From the NCBI GenBank assembly GCA_014529385.2, contig CM043969.1, positions 74,382,676 through 74,446,675 of the forward strand: 64,000 nucleotides of DNA, written 5' to 3'. The position numbers and the translations under genes are program-made. Below the pieces are notes generated by a model. That model searched no databases, was not told the DNA's origin, and worked only from the letters and a program-made list of their open reading frames with translations. The stretch is from Adiantum capillus-veneris (lineage: Eukaryota > Streptophyta > Polypodiopsida > Polypodiales > Pteridaceae). Shown piece after piece: positions 58,668 to 64,000 of this stretch. Every line of letters begins with the position of its first letter. The stretch's first letter is position 1.

Positions 58668-59577
58668 AATTAAGCTCTCTAGAAGACTATTGGACAGTCT
58701 CCCAAGGGTCCAATGAGCATTCAACAGCCCAATGGCTTGCCTGATTCCTATTGGCCAAGAGACAAAGGGGTCCAATGACAGTTTAGTTGCATTAATTAAT
58801 TACTAAAGCTCTCACAAAAGGGGAAAGGGGGACACATGTCAGAAGGCTATCACTTATGCTCTTGAAATTTCATTGGCTAAGCCTGGAAAGGTCCAATAGG
58901 GTGTGAGTATGAGCAAATAGCAAGAGGGGTCGACCAAGAGAGAGAGCGGGGGCTGATTTTCTCAAGGCATTATTGCAACTCTTGGCTTTGTGATGCAAAT
59001 CCAACCAAGATCCAAGCTTCAATGCATGCTTGTCTCCTCTACCATGCTAATTACTAAGCTAAGCTATGCTAATACGAGTGATTATTTGAGGAGATGTACA
59101 TCTTTCTTGTAAGACTACTCCTTCTTCCTCTCAATCTACTCTCATACCCCGCTAGCCCTCACCATCTTTGAAGGTGTGTGAGGTCTTGGGTATGAGACCA
59201 TGAGGGAATTGATCTTGTGTTTTATAAGTGTTTTGCTTAGTGCTTGAAGCTTCCATCTTCATTGCACTAGCTAGTATTGAAAGAACACAACGAATTGTAT
59301 TGTAAAATGTCTCTCTTGATGGTAGAAACCTATAATACAAAGCCTTTTGGAGGAGGGATCGACTCCATCTAAATCCGGTCCTCAACTATTGTCAATTGCT
59401 TAATTTCTCTCTCTAGTGAAGTATTGTTTATGCTATCTAACTAGGTGTTATACTTTTGGTTGCTCTCTCCACCCAAACACTCTTGTTATTCTCATTAGGA
59501 ATCTATTCTAATGAAATGCTCACTATGTTCATGCTATTTTCCGATACACACAAGTTGCTAGGCCATTAAATGTTACA
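58668..59577 (+). repeat. Chromovirus LTR fragment
   Basis: It starts abruptly in text matching 21651 onward (AATTAAGCTCTCTAGAAGAC) and ends ATTAAATGTTACA, as in the LTR at 21070-22671. The 5' part of the LTR is missing. No internal region follows: after 59577 there is unrelated sequence and then a second LTR. Confidence 0.82.
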
Positions 59578-59900
59578 CCAAGTAAGGTCCAGACTCCAAT
59601 TATCAACATTTTTTACTCTAAAGGGAACACTATCCCTGACCTGCCCCCCATCTTCCCACGTTGCAAGCTCCTTGAGGTGATCAGCAAGCTCTACAAGCTA
59701 ACGATGTAGGGACACACACACACACACATGCACACACAGGTGTCTGCCACTAATGTCTTCGATTCCCTTCCCCACATGATGAAAACAATCTACTGATGGG
59801 GGAAAACTAGGCTTCAAGCTAGGAAAACACAGAGCAAACTCAATTTCAAAAGCCAAGAGGAGGAGGAGGAATTGATGCATCACTCTACAACCCTCTTTGT
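59578..59900. other. Spacer between two LTR fragments
   Basis: Holds a (CA)n stretch at 59711-59738 and no coding signal. It may include the start of the next LTR. Confidence 0.4.
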
Positions 59901-60255
59901 AGGAGCTAGAGAGAGAACACACACACCCTCACACAAGGCAAGCCTGGTATAAAGAAAGCACCTAGGACACTTGTCAAGCTCCTCTTCATGTTGCCCTCAT
60001 GGTGTGCCTAAAGCCTATTGGTTGGCCTCCCAAGGGGTCTAATGATAATTTAGTTAATTAAACTAATTGTTTATGCATTTATCAAGTCCTCTCTATCAAA
60101 GGGGAAAGGGGGACACTTATCCCAAGGCTAGCGTGCTTGCTTGATATGCACATTGCATGTGATTGGCTAGACTTGCAGGGTCCAATGAGCTTCCATCTTG
60201 ATCTAAAGAGGGGGCCGACCAAAGCAAGGAGGGGGCTAGCTTGGGGCGTATACTC

Positions 60256-60288
<33 letters not shown>

Positions 60289-60974
60289 ACACACTCTTTC
60301 TGTCTCTCATTGTGTGAATTGCAAAGTGCAAGAGCTCCATCTCCTTCTCCAAGCTTGTAGAGAAGTTGGAGCCTACACCAACACTCTTGGCTATGGAATG
60401 CAAATCCAGCCAAGAGCCATGCTCCAATGCTTAAGCTTTCCATCTTCTCCATCTTCATTACTATGCTATTATGTATACTAAGCAAGAAGAGTGAAGATAA
60501 GTGAGGAACTATTTCTTTCTTCTATGGATGTTACATCTTTCTCTTCCCTACCCTCATTCCCCGCTAGCTCTCTCCACCTTTGAAGGTGTTTGAGGCCTTG
60601 GGACTGAGGCCAGGGATGGTTAATGATTTCTACAAAGTCTATGTTATGCTCGTGATGCATGAAGCTTCCCAATTTATTGCATCACCTAGGTCACAAAGAA
60701 CACAAATATTGTATTGTACTAAGTCTCTCTTGATGGGAGAATCTATAATACAAAAGCCTATTGGAGGGGGGACCGGCTCCACATAAATCAAGTCCTCAAC
60801 TATTGTCAAGTTCTCTAAACTCTCTCTCTTGCAAAATTATTGTTCATGCCAAGTTAATTAAGTATACCACTAATTAAGTTTACCCTCTATGTTCTCAAAG
60901 TAGTCTCACAAAAATGCTCACTCTAATTCTCCTAATTCCGTTATCCTCAAAGTTCATAGGCCATTTCCATTACA
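59900..60974 (+). repeat. Chromovirus LTR (start uncertain)
   Basis: It aligns with the LTR at 19853-20770 (GCTATGGAATGCAAATCCA, CCATTACTATGCTATTATGT-like text, GGGGGGACCGGCTCCA) and ends CATTTCCATTACA at 60974. A C-tract with (CA)n lies at 60257-60292. It is inserted into the minus-strand element that begins at 60975. The left edge is a guess. Confidence 0.7.
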
Positions 60975-61295
60975 TGTTTCATCTTCAAGTTTTCTCACTT
61001 TTTCTTTTGTTTGTTTCAGATATTCAGCTAAGAAAGTTTGCTCATGTTCCTTCTTAGCTTTCAACCTAGCCTTCTTATTCCATGTGTTTCTCTAACTCTT
61101 ACATCCAATGCTAGGCGTGTCTGTTCTTTCTTCTTCTATGATGGGTTCATTTGCCATTCTTTTAATCTTGTGCTCTTGTGATTACATGGATTGGTATCAT
61201 TTTTCTTTTTTTGATCCACTACCAGATGCCATTGCCTCTAGTATATTCAATGTTGCTTTTGCTCCTTTGTTAGGGTTCTTTGGGCAATCTGAAGT

Positions 61296-61400
61296 CTAAT
61301 GAGTGATGCCAGAATCAGGACAATATGCGTTCACTCTTATGATCTCCGTGTGAGGACAATCTTTTATCAGGTGATCACCATCACATTTATAACATGGTCC
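61296..61400 (-). other. Zinc-knuckle pair of fossil gag
   Basis: CYKCDGDHLIKDC (61394-61356) has the C-x2-C-x3-H-x4-C spacing. It is followed after 15-20 residues by YCPDSGITH, then SDCPKNPN. The layout is the same as in the 16.2-15.8 kb copy. Confidence 0.72.
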
Positions 61401-62658
61401 TCTAGGTTGTTGAGGCACTCCTTGAGCAGCTTTCAATGGATAAGTAGGTCTTGATCCCACTAATCCTCCATTAGCCAATGAATAGCAATGTGTGTTCATC
61501 CAAACTGTATCTACCTTCTCCAAAAGCGTGTGCAACAATCAGTGGTCCAACATATCCAATCATGCTCCATGGTTTTGATGTTTTTGATTCTTCCAGTGGA
61601 TAATATCTCCTACTAGTCCTTGTAATATGCAGAGATTTACACAAGTGCTTGCTCTTCAAGCTCTTCTATAGTTGGTGTATATCTGACTCCTACAGGTCTT
61701 GTTCTTGGTAGCGAAGGTTGTTGTCCTAAGGTTGATTGTGGTCTTTCAACTCCTACTAGTCCTGGAAGAATTCTTGTTGTGTAACTTGGAACGCGTGGGG
61801 CTTGGGCTTACAGGACATACTGGCCTTCTTTTACGTACCCTTTGTTAAAATAGCACTCTTCAATCATGTGTTTGTCCATTTCTTCTCTATCGCACACCAT
61901 TAAGGTTGCTTAGCTTGCGGCTTAGCAAACAGAGCAATCCTCTTGAGCACTTCTTTGATGACCTCCTCTTGATTTAGCAAAGATTTTGATTTTTGTACAG
62001 ACTTGGATCCACTATTCTCTGATGAGGAATCATCATCTAAATCCTTGTAATATCCTTCCTTGTAGACATCACAATTATCTACCAAGTATAGATCTTCTTT
62101 CGTTAACTCTTTCAATCTAGTGCTCTTTTTCATGTGTAGATCTTTTTGGAGATCTGTGTTCCTTAGTCCTTGGATAAAAATGAGCATTAATCTTGACTAG
62201 GTGGCTAGCTCTTCCACTAGATAGAACTTCACATATCTTTTTAGCCTTAAGGCTGCTTTTTGTACATATTCATCTCCTTTCTATTTGAATTTATGGATTT
62301 GTGAGACAATGTTTTGAGCTATCCCTCTTTGAGAGAATTCCTCAATAAAATCGTCAAACACCTCCTCAATTGATTCAAAATCTCTACGTTCCAAAAAATT
62401 GAACCAAGTGACATTGTCCTCTTTGAGAGCCAGTCCAAATCCTACAAATTGCATCGAAAATTCTAAGACTTCCTCAACTCTCATTAAGCACACAGAGGCT
62501 GCCGCGTGATCCCTGGGATCTTTGTTCTTTGAATACTTCTTGTTGACCCATTGCTAGACCCAAGATGGTTTGATCCTATGCTGATCTACAAACATAAGCA
62601 TAGGGTCTCCTAGTAATCCTATATGAGCTCTTTTTGGTCTCAAGATGTAATGATTCCA

Positions 62659-62716
62659 CCCCTAGAGGTGCTCCTAGGTAATGTAAGGGTTCCAACCCTA
62701 GAGGTGCTCCTAATCC
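62659..62716. repeat. Short direct repeat, spacing 37 bp
   Basis: CCCTAGAGGTGCTCCTA occurs at 62659 and 62696, in the gag N-terminal region of the minus-strand element. Confidence 0.85.
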
Positions 62717-62994
62717 AGAATCTCTGGCTAGTCTCACGGGTGGTTGTTCCTTACTTTGAACCCTTTCTCTTCTCTCCTTCTCGATGTGGGCCTCCTATCC
62801 CTGTCATATTTTACATTCTCGTTCTGCTCTCATCTTGGTATTACTGATGGAGTGGTGGTGGGTGGTGGTGCTCCTTGCCCTGGCATGGCTTGATAGTCAC
62901 CTCTGTTTGAGTTTTGTTTTGATGTTGCGTATTGTTGGAGCCATGCTTGTAATGATGGCGGTGTAGCTTTCTAGTCTTGAGGGTTGGGCACCGG

Positions 62995-63927
62995 CTATCT
63001 ATTTGTATGCAATGTGGTGTTGTAGTCATATGTGAAGGGATTTGTAGACTTGCTAGGGGTTTGTATGGGCCTTTGCCTCTCTTCAAAAGCATGCATCAGA
63101 ACTTCTAGAGTTATCAATCTTTCTACATCCCTAGGAAGGATTGGCTCATATTCGCATCCATACTTGTCAACATACATTATGTGACTCCGTTTGTTTGAGT
63201 CGTAAATGTACAAGTATAGAATCTTTTTTGTGCTTAGCTCTAATGCGTAGGGTGCTAGGACTATGAAATATGATTTGGCCCTACCATTCATATACTCATA
63301 GATTCCTATGTCTCCTTGGCTTGTTAGAACTTTCAATATCTTCTTGTCAAATATCCTGGCGGATTTTAAGGAGATCTACCAGAGGTGGCATGTCTCCCAT
63401 CTCCAAAATCATCTTCCCTTTTGCAACATTGTCTCCATATTTGTTATAGTTTTTTGGATCTCTGGTAATGAGGTAATGAACTCCCTTGTCATCTTGGAAC
63501 CTATCTCTGTCATTGTACACTTGAATTATTTCCATTCCTATGACCATCTTTTCTTCAATGCATACACTTTTACATCCCCTTGTATCAGAGTATACCAAGT
63601 CTCCATGGGCATTCAATGCTTCTAAAGTATGGTTGTACACCTTGGTGCCTGATACATGCTCCTGGAGGTGCTACTTCCTTCAACCAAGATGGTCTAATGG
63701 TTTCCTACATGCTGGTCAGCCATAATGTAGAGTGAACAATCGTAAGAGGTGCTGGTCTCACTACCCACTTCTGAGAACATTGCAAGGGAATCTAACCCTG
63801 CTTGATTGACGCTCTCATCCATGGACACTAGGCCAACTTGGTCACCTCTTGTTCTAGGGTCTCTTTGCAGATAGCTTCTTGACCTAAAATACATGAATTC
63901 ATGTAAAGATTTTGTTTGCAAACCCAA
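62995..63927 (-). other. Leader protein region of fossil element
   Basis: Three consecutive minus-strand stretches (63927-63694, 63640-63347 and 63336-62995). The middle one reads NRDRFQDDKGVHYLITRDPK, matching VFVDYNNDxYFDDEGTMYLV near 10175. The last one reads IMYVDKYGCEYEPI, matching LIVDKYGYEYKHI near 17230. Presence in three copies at the same place marks a family-specific N-terminal protein with no domain name I know. Confidence 0.55.
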
Positions 63928-63930
63928 CCT

Positions 63931-64000
63931 CTTACTTGGTAGGTCGGTTAGCAGACTTTTGTATCATCACCTTGCGTTATGATGCTCTAGATACCTCTCA
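63931..64000. other. Window edge; no feature called
   Basis: The leader of the minus-strand element probably continues beyond the window. Nothing further can be supported in these bases. Confidence 0.3.

Larger units (their letters stand above)
60975..63930 (-). mobile_element. Ty3/gypsy element of the leader-gag family, second minus-strand copy
   Basis: Read from high to low: leader (63927-62995, with YVDKYGCEYEPILPRDVE), capsid (62493-62281, with VTWFNFLERRDFESIEEVFD and FSQRGIAQNIVSQIHKF), the capsid end (62187-61900, FIQGLRNTDLQKDLHMK), zinc knuckles (61394-61300) and a polar stretch to 60975. Protease and RT are missing, where a chromovirus LTR has inserted or joined. The 5' LTR would lie beyond the window. 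Broken, but less scrambled than the two copies at 10-17.5 kb. Confidence 0.78.

Overview
This window looks like intergenic DNA from a large, repeat-rich land-plant nuclear genome. It holds no intact protein-coding gene that I can support and no tRNA or rRNA gene. Almost everything recognisable is a fossil: pieces of at least ten LTR retrotransposons (mostly Ty3/gypsy, one Ty1/copia), three decayed host-type or transposase-type genes, microsatellites, and many two-copy tandem duplications. The decayed pentatricopeptide-repeat (PPR) gene at 50.4-52.2 kb has repeat wording (KEALAYVSKMKREGL, LVNMYVKCGALTKVE) that I associate with the large fern, moss and lycophyte PPR families. With the low gene density this makes a fern my first guess, but the window does not prove it.

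Layout. 0.4-0.9 kb: relic of an FCP1/NIF-type HAD phosphatase-like gene. 1.8-3.0 kb: short tandem repeats. 3.1-5.45 kb: minus-strand Ty3-type fragment (gag, primer site, LTR). 5.5-8.4 kb: minus-strand Ty3-type 3' part (integrase, protease-like segment, probable LTR). 8.6-9.6 kb: diverged tandem array of about 280 bp with a palindromic core. 10.0-14.2 kb (plus) and 14.2-17.5 kb (minus): two members of one leader-plus-gag Ty3 family meeting head to head; a third member lies at 61.0-63.9 kb (minus). 17.8-20.8 kb and 21.07-28.06 kb: two plus-strand chromoviruses of one family, the second with a 5' LTR, primer site and all pol domains. 28.17-34.50 kb: minus-strand element with two 1.86-kb LTRs around 2.6 kb that holds gag-like sequence but no pol, a TR-GAG-like non-autonomous element. 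34.5-39.8 kb: minus-strand copia element split by a 2.8-kb plus-strand insertion. 40.5-41.6 kb: 3' end of an unfamiliar LTR element. 41.6-44.1 kb: decayed gene resembling the uncharacterised DUF7869-type family. 44.1-50.0 kb: a second short-bodied LTR element, with an initiator-Met primer site and no recognisable pol. 50.4-52.2 kb: PPR relic. 52.2-54.7 kb: AT-rich DNA with tandem duplications. 55.6-57.9 kb: the same unfamiliar element type as at 41 kb, here with one LTR carrying a polypurine tract upstream and a primer site downstream. 58.7-61.0 kb: two more chromovirus LTRs.

Nothing here works together as a pathway. The logic is nested insertion, recombination and slow decay. The points most worth following are the TR-GAG-like element with its palindrome and G-tract modules, the 280-bp palindromic array, the leader-gag family present three times, the unfamiliar protein just upstream of two LTRs, and the DUF7869-like relic. 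All domain names rest on my reading of translated motifs; no database search was run.
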